The notes beneath the pieces are model-generated. The model was not told the DNA's origin. It made no database searches and was given only the letters and a program-made list of their open reading frames with translations. DNA of 64,000 nucleotides from positions 42,201,486 through 42,265,485 of the forward strand of contig NC_135355.1 of assembly GCF_051622035.1 (NCBI RefSeq), written 5' to 3'. This document shows positions 31,476 to 42,818 of this stretch, piece by piece. Numbering within the stretch: the stretch's first letter is position 1; every line of letters starts with the position of its first letter. Source of the stretch: Arctopsyche grandis. Lineage: Eukaryota; Arthropoda; Insecta; Trichoptera; Hydropsychidae. Both the position numbers and the translations under genes were made by a program.

Positions 31476-32806
31476 TCCATTTACTATACTAAATATATAT
31501 CATCTTTGTAGGTATTGAATTTAAAAAAGTATAGATGTGTAATTAAATCTTTTAAAATAATCCTGAATTTTGTAATTATTTGTAAATGAGTATGTGTACG
31601 TAATATTTATTAGTAAGTCGAAATTCCTATTTACTTAGATATAGGCCTCTTATAAATGCAGCATTGAGGATTTTATTTTATTGTTGAATTTGTGCTTTTC
31701 GTTAAAACTAATAGGTTAAATAAAATAAATAGCCGATTAAAATGAGAGCATGTATTATTTAAATGACATCCAAATTGTAAATTAATAGAAAACCTGCAGT
31801 GTAGAGTGAGACATCGTCATACACGCGCACAACTCAAATATATTCGGAGACACGACTTTTAGAACCCTCGTTTTGACAATTCGACACGTTCGGATTAATG
31901 ACCAAAGCAAGTAAAAACTGGGAACAAGGATAACCTTGATCACATACCGCGAACTACGCGTGTCCTAAAGAATGAGATCGAATCCTCCACCATAAAAAAA
32001 CTTTGGCTAGTTTGTGGGGGGACAATGCCCCTCTCTGCTCCCCCCTTCCCCAAATGAAGTCCCTGGAACAACAATTCGATGCGCCCAAATCATGTCCCCT
32101 TCGATAACCGACCTGAAGATTTAAATATCCACACAACAGACACACTCCGCAGTTTTGATCTAGCCACTCGCCAATTGAATTCAGTTCAATCAACCACGCT
32201 GAACTTATATCACCAAATGTTACGCGTTTACAAAATTTATCGAAAAATACATAATATCGTTAAAAAAATGTATAGACATCAGAACCTCTTCAGGATACAT
32301 ACATACATATTTCCAAATTCCACAAATGGTAACCAGGTGTCTATAGCTGTAAAACAAACTGCTTAAAAAAATCCGAGACAAAAGTAAAACATTAAACAAA
32401 AACCGGTGTGTAGATCGACAAATGCTTCTGTCGGTCGACCCATTTTACGAGTCGTCGAATTCAATTCAATCAATTTCATTTGAATATACACCACTGGTTA
32501 TGACTTATGAGTGCCACTGACTTATGACCCCACTTCGCGAGTTACCCGATTTTGTAATTTTGTTCCCGCGCACACAACATCTAAATAAGTAGGTATATAA
32601 TATATACTATATATTTAGCTAATAGGTATGTAAATACCTTCCCGTAAATGATAAAAATGAATGAAATCCAGAATTGAAACAAATCGACAAAATATCGAGT
32701 GAGGGTGTAGTATTGGTTGTTTAAGTTAAAAATTATTGACAATTGTTGTCACTTTGACGTTTGAGCTTGTAAACATATCCAAACGATGAGCGTAGATTGA
32801 AAAAAA
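31476..32806. other. Intergenic region upstream of DGK epsilon
   Basis: AT-rich, no gene recognised. It must contain the DGK epsilon promoter and 5' UTR. A C/G-run-rich patch at 32010-32050 and an ACATACATACAT tract near 32298 are the only notable sequences. Confidence 0.4.
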
Positions 32807-35800
32807 ATGTGCTACCATTTCGCAGAGAATTTTATTTATCCGGTGTTTCGGCTGTTTGTTTACTTTCTTTTGCCGTCAATATCGGCCATTTACATATTTA
32901 ATTGGTGGTATTCAGACATATACGTCACCAAAAAGTATCGCTCCAAAGGTCACAGCTGGCGAAGTATTCAATCCCCCAAATCGATACCATACAATACACT
33001 AGTGAGTAAATTACATCAACGCCATACGCCTCAGTTGAGAGAAGAGTATGCACACAGTATGTATGTTGTTGAATTATTTGCAGTGTTCCGTCTGTGGAAG
33101 ATTGATGATGTCGGCTGTTGGCGAATTTTGCGAACGTTGCGCTTTGAGCGCTTGTCGAGGCTGCAAAAAATTATCAGAGAAAAATAATCCGTGCCGCGTC
33201 TTGTCCATATCTCCGAACGAACCTTTTCTGCACCATTGGGTGAAAGGTTGTACACTCACATTTACAATAACATTCTTCGCCTTTAAATATTATTGATATT
33301 TTCATTTTTATATTAAAAAGTTGGAGCCGTATGCGAAGATTGTAATTTATCAACCGATACGGATGTTGGATACGATTTCTTTTGTTGTTGGTGTCAACAA
33401 ATTAAACACTTTTCGACTGGTGAGCCGTCGAAAGATGAGGTATAAAATACTCATACATATATCGTATATGAACCTTGATACATATAAATTATACTAACCG
33501 TCAATATTGATTTTTCTTTTATGTACCAATTTCAATATAGGTTTGCAACTTTGGTAATTCTCGGTCAATGATTATTCCTCCGTCCCAAGTAAAAATAAGC
33601 AGAACCGGACAAATATCTGTAACTCCACCCGATTGGGATGATTGGCAACCCATAATCTTAGTCGGTCTGTAAATAATTCTCACACACATTTTCTTCTCAT
33701 TTGTATCCATTAATCAATGTGAAATGATTCAATAGGAAACCCTATATCAGGAGGTGGAACTGGAGATGAAGTATTATCTTTGTTTCGTGGTTTGCTTAAT
33801 CCGATTCAAGTTGTCCGTCTTTCGAAAAAAGGTCTACAGTCTGCATTGAATTGGATTCCATCGTCGGCTAGAATCATTGTGGCTGGTGGAGACGGAACTG
33901 TTTCCGCTGTGGTGTCCACTATAACCAATATGAACATTGCAGTATGAATATTATATAATTTCTCATTACTAATCTACAACAAGAAGTTATTTATTTGTGT
34001 CAACGTTTGCAGGATCGTCCTCCTGTTGGTATTCTTCCATTGGGAACGGGGAATGATTTGAGCCGTGTCCTCGGATGGGGAGGCTCTTGCCCTGCTCCAT
34101 TATCTCCCTTTAAATTCTTAAACGATATAAGAAATGCTACAGTTCAACCAATAGACAGGTGCGTATTCTCAATTTCGACCCACTAACCCTTTTTGGTTGC
34201 CGTGGTATTCGGAAGATTAACACATCACAGACCGTCGATTCGTTGTTGAACTATTTTTCTTTTGAGGTATTCTGTACACATCGAAACTTAAACTAAGCAG
34301 TAAAATTTTGACTTATAAAAATAATATCCATCTTAATTTCCTTTACTCGGCTGAATACTATTTTTTTACTAGTCAGAGATAAAAAAGTTTTTCAGACGTT
34401 ACATTTTTTTGCTAACAAATGTAAATATATATTTGGCTCCATTAAGACCTTTTGTACATTTGATGTTTGATTTGATTTTTAAAAACTCTTTTAAATAAAG
34501 CGAAACCTAGTTTCAATTTAACTCATGGTGGAATTTTCCGATCTGAATTTGTTTTATACTTTCTTGCACTAATGAACACCCGTATTTTTAGCATTTATCA
34601 ATAGATGCTAATAATTCAAGATATATACTAATGTACATTTATTATAATATTTTCCCTTAAATTCTATTTCCTAATAATTGTCATTTCATACTATTTTTTT
34701 AGTATTGAAATTTTTTTTATGTTGAAAATGATGTCTAAAAAAATAGATGCTAAAATTTGACATTCTATTCACTAAAATAAAACATGAAAATACTAATCTC
34801 TATTAATGTTTTTATGATTATCATCAGACTTCAAAATTACATTTTGTTTTTTAATATTCTGAAATATACACAGTAACATTTGGCTTATTAGAGTTTGTCT
34901 ATATAACTATATATAATACATACATACATAATGTAAAATACAGGATGTTATGAGGCTAAGTGCAAAGCCTTAAAGGGTTGGTGTTTTTACTAAAAATCTT
35001 TAACCCTTTGCCTGCGGCAATAAATATAGCGAACAAGCCCTGTACGCGGCACCTTTTTCGCGAATTTGGCAATCGAGTTTTCGACCTTAAATACGGATTT
35101 TAATATTTACTCAAGTAACCATATATGTTAATTAACACAAAGTATTATTTTAAACAATAAAACACATAATATATCTCGTAGTTTTGGCTTAATTGTCAAA
35201 TAATCATTCTTCATACAATTGAGACGTATCGTCAACAGACGTGACGTCACATAAACGAGGTTTCAGTTCGGTTCCATAAAAAACTAATTTTGACCGGTAT
35301 ATATTCATTTTAAGCAAATTGAATAGATGGCTTTCAACTCTCCGTAATATATTCAACCAATTTTGAACCTTAAAACATTTGAAATAGGTGCATATAAGGC
35401 TCAAAATCCCGTGCAAAGTTCAGAAATGTTATGGAAGACAGCCGCGCTACAGACTTGTCGCGCAAAGCTTCCATAGAAGACGGCCGCGGGCAAACGGTTA
35501 AAAATGAAATTAAAAACAATCGTAAGACTTTGGACTGAGGTATGTGTGGCTCAAAATTTTCTAAATCATAACTAAATCTTCTAAATTAGCTATCAACCGT
35601 TTCAGGTCATAACATCCTGTATAACATTTCCCAAAAAATGTTTTCAACATTGACCATCTTGAACCAAATGGCGAACAACGTTATACGTATCTTCGTTTGG
35701 CAGCTGGAGACTTAAATGAGCATTTTATTTATCGTCATCACTTTCAGATGGTCGGTTACTGTGGGACGTCGCAAGCTATTCGCATATAATTATTTAAGCA

Positions 35801-36574
35801 TCGGTGTCGATGCTAGAGTGGCACTGGATTTTCACCGTGCTCGTCTTCATCCTCTATATTTGCGTGGAAGTCAATCGATAAATTATGTAATTCAGTGTTT
35901 TCATTTCTAAATAACAAACTATGGCGTAGAACAGAATTTTGCATCTCGCATTGTCCTTTTTTCAGCTCATATACCTGTGCTTGGGAACACAACAGGTACT
36001 ATCTCAAGATTGTCATGGCTTAGAAAAGTTGCTCGAGCTTCACATGAATAATAATGTAATTGCCCTTCCGCCCCTTCAAGCTTTATTATTACTTAACATT
36101 CCCTCTTGGGGAGCTGGTGTTGATGTGTGGAGTGAGTTTTTACTAATTACAATGTATTTTTTTCTAAAATAACGCATTTAAATCACTCAAATAATTGATT
36201 ATTTACTTCATGTGTAAAGATGCCGGTGCTGATCAAAGCGTAGCCAAGCAAAGTATGAATGATGGAAAGTTGGAAGTGTTGGGTATCAATTCATCATTCC
36301 ATATTGCAAAACTTCAGATCGGATTGTCACAACCTATTCGCTTAGGACAAGCATCCAGTATAACGGTAATTATAATATTTTATTATTGATCAATTATTTG
36401 TGACTTAACTATTAATACAAGTTGTTTTTTATTCTATTTTGGGTAATATCAAAGATTAAAATTAAAAATCGAGTACCCATGCAAGTGGATGGAGAACCGT
36501 GGGAACAAAACCCGTGTGAAATTCAAGTGGAACAAATGGGAACAGCTTTGGTACTTTCAAAAACATCCGATTGA
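32807..36574 (+). CDS. DGKE: Diacylglycerol kinase epsilon, complete, 10 exons
   Basis: Phosphorylates diacylglycerol to phosphatidic acid at membranes; the epsilon type acts in phosphatidylinositol turnover (family knowledge). Exons: 32807-33001, 33084-33246, 33321-33439, 33541-33664, 33736-33941, 34013-34158, 35748-35886, 35966-36131, 36220-36365 and 36455-36574; 507 residues, all joins in phase, slightly shorter than human DGKE. Seen: an N-terminal hydrophobic segment (PVFRLFVYFLLPSISAIYIF), typical of epsilon and absent from most DGKs; two C1 zinc fingers (CSVCGRLMMS...; CEDCNLS...CCWC); catalytic NPISGGG; nucleotide-binding GGDGTVSAV; PLGTGNDLSRVLGWG; accessory domain with SIGVDARVALDFH and MQVDGEPWEQ. 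The exon 4 donor was set at GTCG/GTCTGT because only that keeps LVGNPISG in frame. The first ATG precedes the hydrophobic segment. Intron 6 holds a MITE at 35004-35497. Confidence 0.96.
35004..35497. mobile_element. piggyBac-like MITE in DGK epsilon intron
   Basis: A 494-bp element between TTAA at 35000-35003 and 35498-35501. The ends CCCTTTGCCTGCGGC and GCCGCGGGCAAACGG are imperfect inverted repeats. It is non-coding and differs internally from the 3548 and 19083 copies, so it is a second piggyBac-type family. Confidence 0.75.
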
Positions 36575-37879
36575 TGGAATTTATCAATCATTGTCAATTT
36601 TAATAGTTTTATGTGAGCTTTTCGGTGTTAAATATGTATTAAAAATATATCTATAAATGTGTTTAATCGCTGTTTTAAATATAAATATCTAATTTATTTA
36701 TAATTGAAATATAAACACATCTAAATTTGTGTGGCTTTTTGTCGCATAATTTAACAATGTATTTAAAAAGTAAACTATTTATCATGATTTTAATTATAAT
36801 ACTAGTCTTTATCTATACCACAAGATCGTGTGTATTCTATTTGACTATTTACAATTTTGATCTCACGTATGGAACTGAAAATGAAACCTGATTATTTTTA
36901 TTTATACTATATTTTAGAGTTTGAGTTTTGTAATTGAATCTCTTGATTTAACCAAAAATTAATAAATTAGAAAAGTGGTCTGTCACAATTAGAAATTATC
37001 ATTATAACGGATGAATGAAATGCTTTTGTAAACATTCAATTTACTGTAGACAGTTTAAGAAGTTTTGTACACACATTCGGTATAAAATTTCGGGTAAATT
37101 ACAATTTACCCAAAAGTCTACACACTCTATTATACATAATTGAGAATATGTATTTTTGTATGAATATACAAGTATGTAGTTGTTAATTTATCAAGAATAA
37201 TGTGTCATTTCGAATCAAATACCAATGATGACTCCAAATATCTCATTTTAATTTTTTTAATACATGATTTTATTTAAGTTTATATTATTTATTTTGTACT
37301 TAGTTTATATCTGTGATACTAAAAAAGTGAACAAAAAATTATTTTCCTATATTATAATACATAGATTTTTTTTTGTTAACTCATTCATTTCTAATAAATT
37401 TAATTTTGATAAATGTTAAAACTTGAAAGTACTCTATTGTTATTGTCATAAAAATGTTGTTATCGAGGATGTGCTTTTAATATGTCGTGTTCATGTGTCT
37501 TTTATTTATTAATAAATGTAATTTATCAATTCCGAGTTTTATTTTTGAATGAAATTTATTTTATTAGATGTGTACAATTAAATAGGAAATATTTTTTAGA
37601 TAATATATATTTTTATTTAAGCTTTTATTGTACATTTCCGTATTATTCAGAACCAATTCTACAATTATAAATATATGATACGCTACAAAAGAAAATTAAG
37701 CTGTATGAATGCATTTTGTGTACATTTAAAAATCAATTCATGTTTCGTATATTTTAACAAAGCAATGCAAATTATTATGATTTCCTTATTAAATATTTGT
37801 TTCACAATTCCCAATTGAAACTTATATAAATATGTAATAGTTAAGGTAAACTATGCGAGACATTTGTGAATTTGAAATT
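36575..37879. other. Convergent intergenic region, DGK epsilon / LRR gene
   Basis: Very AT-rich. It must hold the 3' ends of DGK epsilon (plus) and of the first LRR gene (minus). No other gene or clear element was seen; candidate AATAAA signals occur on both strands but could not be assigned. Confidence 0.4.
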
Positions 37880-39097
37880 TCAATATTTTTTGATGATCTT
37901 TACATATGCATTATATATTTCTTGGTCTTTAGAAGCATTTCTAATGCATCGTGCCTTATCAGTTACAACGCAAATTGGTTTTTTACCATCAAAGTATGAG
38001 GTAACGTAGTATGCAATTTTACGTCTTTGGAGAACATTCAGCAACTGTTCCAAACAAACACATTGCCATGGGTTTTTGTGCAAATAGAGTGTTTTGAGTT
38101 TTTTAGGAATCGTCGCTGGGACAAGATTGGTAAACCGATTTGCCGATATATCCAAAGTTTTCAGTGTGACTGTGGTGAAGACAGGTAAATTCTGCAGTTT
38201 ATTATTTGAAACACTGAATGTGTCGAGTTGAGGCAAATGCGTGGCAGCAGTCACGTCACTTAATTGATTTGTTGATAAATTCAACATTTTTAAGACCTTC
38301 AAGCTTAAAAACACGCTTTCTTCCAGATTAGATAGTATATTGTTCGAAAGATCTAAAAATTTCAAATTTTTCAAATCGTTAAAATGCAAATTTGGTATCT
38401 CTGATATACCATTCCCTGCCAGATGTAATTTCTGCAGCGTGACGGCCATGTCAAAGATTCCTGACGGCATGTTATTAAATTTACTGTACTCCAAATTTAT
38501 CGTTTTCACTTGCTTCAAGGCATCAAATATTCCAAGTGGTAGTGTTTCCATCACATTGTAAGATAAATCGAGGTACGTTATTAAATTTGGTTTGTCGAAG
38601 AGACCTAGTGGAAGTCCGACTATATTGTTGTGTTGCAGATGAAGACTAGCGAGATTAGCGAGAGGGTCAAGGGCTCCCAATGCGATATGTGTTAATTTGT
38701 TGTGAGACAAATCTAAAGTTTGGAGACCAGACATTTGATCGAACAACCCCAGAGGAATCTCGGCTATACTATTGTATGAGGCATTCAACAGAATCACCGT
38801 TTGCAACTCATCTAATACTCCAAGGGGTAAATTGCTAAGACTGTTTAGCGAGATGTCCAAAACTTCTAGAATTGGTAAATTTCCAAACGATCCAAAGTCG
38901 ATAGCAGTCATCTTGCAGTTGGATAAGTAGATATTTTTGGTGATTGGACCGTCAGAGACAGTTCCGTACTGAAGTGTGTTATATTCTTCGTTCGACGTAC
39001 ATGTGACGTCTTCGCCATCTTTGTCACAAGTTAACTCACAATTGTGGTACACTATAAGATTTGTTGCGATAAGAAACAAAATATTCACTTTCAACAT
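37880..39097 (-). CDS. Secreted leucine-rich-repeat protein, paralog 1
   Basis: A 405-residue single-exon protein, function not known. Seen: signal peptide (about 1-20, MLKVNILFLIATNLIVYHNC); N-terminal Cys cap (CELTCDKDGEDVTC); about eleven LRRs with consensus LxxLDLSxNxLxxLPLGxFDxL from about 60 to 330; an LRRCT cap (NPWQCVCLEQLL, with further Cys near 374 and 381). No transmembrane helix or GPI signal at the C-terminus, which is lysine-rich (KIIKKY), so probably an extracellular soluble protein. LRR proteins of this layout in insects include hemolymph immune factors such as LRIM/APL1, but those have coiled coils not seen here, so the comparison is only structural. The tandem paralog lies at 41592-42818. 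Confidence 0.92.
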   Translation of the reverse strand: MLKVNILFLIATNLIVYHNCELTCDKDGEDVTCTSNEEYNTLQYGTVSDGPITKNIYLSNCKMTAIDFGSFGNLPILEVLDISLNSLSNLPLGVLDELQTVILLNASYNSIAEIPLGLFDQMSGLQTLDLSHNKLTHIALGALDPLANLASLHLQHNNIVGLPLGLFDKPNLITYLDLSYNVMETLPLGIFDALKQVKTINLEYSKFNNMPSGIFDMAVTLQKLHLAGNGISEIPNLHFNDLKNLKFLDLSNNILSNLEESVFLSLKVLKMLNLSTNQLSDVTAATHLPQLDTFSVSNNKLQNLPVFTTVTLKTLDISANRFTNLVPATIPKKLKTLYLHKNPWQCVCLEQLLNVLQRRKIAYYVTSYFDGKKPICVVTDKARCIRNASKDQEIYNAYVKIIKKY

Positions 39098-41591
39098 TGT
39101 TTTGATATGTACAGTTCAACACAACGGATGAAATGGACTGAGTGAATATCACAAAAAGTGGTAAAACCTGTACTCAATAAAATGACGCCGTATTCGATAT
39201 ATAATACAAAAAATATAATAGTGGTCAGCCAAGATGTTATCCTTGAGATGAACCCCATTAAAAGTTCATTCATATCTCATTGTCAGTTTTTTTTTTAATG
39301 ATAATAAATCATATGCATTCGTTTTTGTTCAAGAATTATTAAATTTAATTTAGACATCCGAGTATCGTTAGAGCAGGATAAATTTCGAGTTCCGAACTGA
39401 GCAACTGTTTTATTTTTTTTTTCGGAATTATTATACAATAATAAATTTATAACATTCTCATATTACTACTTACCTTCTCTCCCCGACAAGAGTTTAACTC
39501 TTTAATCTTGGTTAGCTGATTTTTTATTTATTTATTATGTTATATTAGCTAAATTATTTAGATGTGTATGTCTACATATGTATATGTAAAGCAGGGAAGG
39601 TATGTTAACCGTATCCCGGCCTAACGAAACACATGTTGTGTAGTTTGTAAGAGGATCGTTTATTTTTGTTCAATTGTTACAATGGTTATTGTATGTACGA
39701 AGAGGTTGAGCTTCGGAGAAGTTAGCTGGTTGAACTCCAAAGGTTCACTATGGTGTTGGGAGCTGGTGCGTCGCTTTATATACGTTCTGGCTTGAAGCGT
39801 GCCGCGTGCAGATGCTTTGTCTTCGTTTCCAGGACACGTGTGTTAGAGACACGTGTTGACCTGTTTTCGAGGCACGTGTCTTCGGTACACGTGTGGTTTA
39901 TAGCTATGGGGTCAGCGCCAGGACGTCGTTCGTTTGAGAATGGGGTCGTGTGCCACGCGTAAACGACTGCCACGTGTAAATGGTTGCCTGATGACATCCC
40001 TGTTGGGTTTCGTTCGTTTTACGATCGAGCGATGAACTCTTTCTTCTGGAATGGTCGAAGGGGACGTTGCCCTTGAGTTATGCATGTTTGTACAGGATCG
40101 ATGATGAGATCACTGGTTTTGCTTCGTAATAGCACAAGTCGTGCAATATTCCTACAAATACTTACTTACAATATACAAACACATACATATCTAATTTTAA
40201 TACATATAAATAAAATTAGATAATGTTAAGATCATAGATTTCCGTATTATCTCGGAGGTAATTATTATGAATAGTGCTTTTCTTTTTTTTTTAATGTTTC
40301 TCCAAGAATGCTATGTATAACCATCAATAATACTGATAGCATGCATAAAATTTATTCTAAAATGAATTAATTCCAAAAGTTATTAATTATTAAGGTCAAT
40401 TAATAAACTAATGCCAATATGTATTAATAGGATTATGAATATCTATATCAGGTTTGGATATATGCCATCTGATACCTAATTATTATTATTATTTATATTG
40501 TATGATTTTTTGTATTTAATTTAGCTAGTGAAAAATTAATTGAAAAAAATTCTATAATATAAAACATGTGTATACGTTTATATGTCCATATGTATGAACT
40601 TTTGTAAATAAATTGAAAAAAATTAAAAATCTACTCATTTTTTAAATTTATTTTTTTATTTTATCGGGAATATGGTTAGTATTTGGTGTCATGTTCGTAA
40701 GACTTATTTTTATAGATGAATAAATGTTGTGATTTTTCCCTAAAATTAAACTAGTTTTATGCATAAGTGTAGGTACATATTAAAAAAATTCATTTTTGAA
40801 AATATTACTTTATTTAAAAAAATAAACCTTCAGTTTAGTTATAATATACATACATACATCAAGTGTCGTTGAGAATTATAATACATTTCCTAATTCATAA
40901 TCCAATTGGAAAGTTTTTCGTTTACAAGCAATATAAAATATCTTTGATAAATTTGTCAGTTTTAGTCAATTTCGATGAACTCACGATTTGACTATTTTTT
41001 CGCTTTCGGGATTATACTTCCCCAAACTACCAAAATTTAATATAATATTTATCGCAAAATATTTCTCAACTACAGAGATAACACAATGGTTCACTTTAAC
41101 TTGAGCAATGAGTTAATTTTTTGTATATAGTGATCAAACACGTTTCGGGAGTTAGTTTAATTACTCGCGATCCGATTTCAGAGCGTGTTCAAAATCAACT
41201 GGCGAAAAATCTGAACAAACACACAGAGTTTAGTTTTAAAATTGATATAATATATTTTGGTCGCGTTCTATGATTTATTAAAGGAAAGATGTTTAACTAA
41301 TAAAAAGGTCGACTTGTATCCCATTATAAAACCGACATGCTTTTGACTTTTATAAAATAGTTTTGGTGGAAGATTTCAATGTTATTCAAGAAAATAGTAC
41401 TAATTTGTTTTATTGTTATAACACTAGAAAAATATAAATGTACATATATGTACAAGAGTAAGACAGAATCCTCAGCTATATGTACATAAAATAAAACGAG
41501 ATTTAAATACATTGAAAAATAAGAGAGTTTTACATAAAAATTACAGAAGTTAAATAATCAGTGAAAAAGGCGCGCCGCTTCGCGGCCCCCC
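39098..41591. other. Spacer between the two LRR genes
   Basis: It contains the upstream region of paralog 1 and the E-box LTR copy C (39595-40150). The rest (40150-41570) is AT-rich with TACATACAT-type tracts and no gene recognised. Upstream of both LRR genes the minus strand shares a TACAGGTTTTACCAC / TACAGGTTTGACCAC motif (near 39160 and 42905), a possible conserved promoter or 5' UTR element. Confidence 0.5.
39595..40150 (-). mobile_element. LTR-like sequence, E-box family copy C
   Basis: Homolog of 25304-25850. On the minus strand a CGTATATAAAGCGACGC TATA box lies near 39777, with AATAAACGATCC downstream near 39660. Five CACGTG sites (39835, 39850, 39873, 39888, 39971) are upstream of the TATA box. 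Exact ends were not found. Confidence 0.55.
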
Positions 41592-41645
41592 TTAAGCCTC
41601 GGCGCCCCCCCGCATTGCGGGGTCTGCGGTCGTGGTAGCTACGAC
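41568..41645. repeat. GC-rich patch forming the 3' end of LRR paralog 2
   Basis: About 75 bp (GGCGCGCCGCTTCGCGGCC, CCTCGGCGCCCCCCCGCATT, GCGGGGTCTGCGG), strongly GC-rich in AT-rich DNA and with small palindromes. A similar patch with GGCGTCTGCGCCCCC is at 46248-46345. Confidence 0.65.
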
Positions 41646-42818
41646 ACTGTTAGAAGTATATTCAACACATCGTCCTGTATCACTGATGACGCACTCAGGC
41701 TGTGAGCCATCAATGTATAGAGAAACGTCATATGTGATACCTAGTTTTTGAAAAGCAGTTAGCAATTGATCCAAACAAGCACATTGCCATGGATTTTTGT
41801 GTAAATATAGTTCATTTATTTTTTTTGGAATCCATGCTGGAGCAAGAAAGGTAAATCGATTTGCAGATATGTTTAAGGTTCTCAACGTAGTCGTAGTGAA
41901 CACAGGTAAGCTCTGCAATTTATTATTTGAAACATCCATAGTATTGATTTGAGGCAAATGCGTAGCAGCAGTCACATCTTTTAATTGATTCGTTGATAAA
42001 TTCATCATTTTCAAGACCTTCAAGCTTAAAAACACGTTTTCTTCTAGATGAATTAGTGCATTGTTCGAAAGATCTAGAAATATCAAATTTTCCAAATTTT
42101 TAAAAAGGAAATTTTTTATTTCAGATATACCATTTCCAGCGAGATATAATTTCTGTAACATAATGGACTTGTCGAAGATTCCCTGTGGTATGTTATTAAA
42201 TTTACTGTACTCCAAATTTATCGTCGTCACTTGCTTCAAGGCATCAAATATTCCAAGTGATAGTGTTTCCATCACATTGTACGACAAATCGAGGTAAGTT
42301 ATTAAATTGGGCTTGTCGAAGAGCCCTAGTGGAAGTCCGACTATATTGTTGTGTTGCAAATGAAGACTAGTTAGATTCGCGAGTGGGTCAAGTGCTCCCA
42401 ATCGAATGTGTGTTAGTTTATTGTGAGACAAATCCAAATCACGGAGACGAGGCATTTGATCGAATAGTCCCAGAGCAATATCGTCTATATTATTGTATGA
42501 GGCATTCAACAGTAACACTGCGTGTAATCCATCGAGTACTCCAAGGTTTAATGTGTCGACACTATTTAGAGAAATGTCTAAAACTTCCAGATTTGGTAAA
42601 TTTCCAAACGATCCCATGCTGATAGAGGCCAAGTTGCAGTTTGATAAGTTGATACGCTTGACGATGGGACCGTTCGGGGTGATTCCGTATTGAAATGCAT
42701 TGTAGTCACTATTTGATGAACAGGAGATGAACTCGCCATCTCTACCGCACTTTAACTCACAATTAATTTGCACTATGATAGTTGTCGCAATCACAAACAA
42801 AATTTTAACTTTTAGCAT
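41592..42818 (-). CDS. Secreted leucine-rich-repeat protein, paralog 2
   Basis: Tandem paralog of the 37880-39097 gene, same strand, 408 residues from the ATG chosen at 42818 (MLKVKILFVIATTIIVQINC), which aligns with the paralog's start and signal peptide; the open frame extends 19 codons further upstream but those look untranslated. Same layout: signal peptide, Cys cap (CELKCGRDGEFISC), about eleven LRRs, LRRCT cap (NPWQCACLDQLL). Residues from about LDLSHNKLTHI to NLEYSKFNN are almost identical to paralog 1, the flanks much less so. The last 17 residues (VVATTTADPAMRGGAEA) are unrelated to paralog 1 and encoded in a GC-rich patch, so the original C-terminus seems replaced. Function not known; extracellular location inferred. 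Confidence 0.9.
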   Translation of the reverse strand: MLKVKILFVIATTIIVQINCELKCGRDGEFISCSSNSDYNAFQYGITPNGPIVKRINLSNCNLASISMGSFGNLPNLEVLDISLNSVDTLNLGVLDGLHAVLLLNASYNNIDDIALGLFDQMPRLRDLDLSHNKLTHIRLGALDPLANLTSLHLQHNNIVGLPLGLFDKPNLITYLDLSYNVMETLSLGIFDALKQVTTINLEYSKFNNIPQGIFDKSIMLQKLYLAGNGISEIKNFLFKNLENLIFLDLSNNALIHLEENVFLSLKVLKMMNLSTNQLKDVTAATHLPQINTMDVSNNKLQSLPVFTTTTLRTLNISANRFTFLAPAWIPKKINELYLHKNPWQCACLDQLLTAFQKLGITYDVSLYIDGSQPECVISDTGRCVEYTSNSVVATTTADPAMRGGAEA

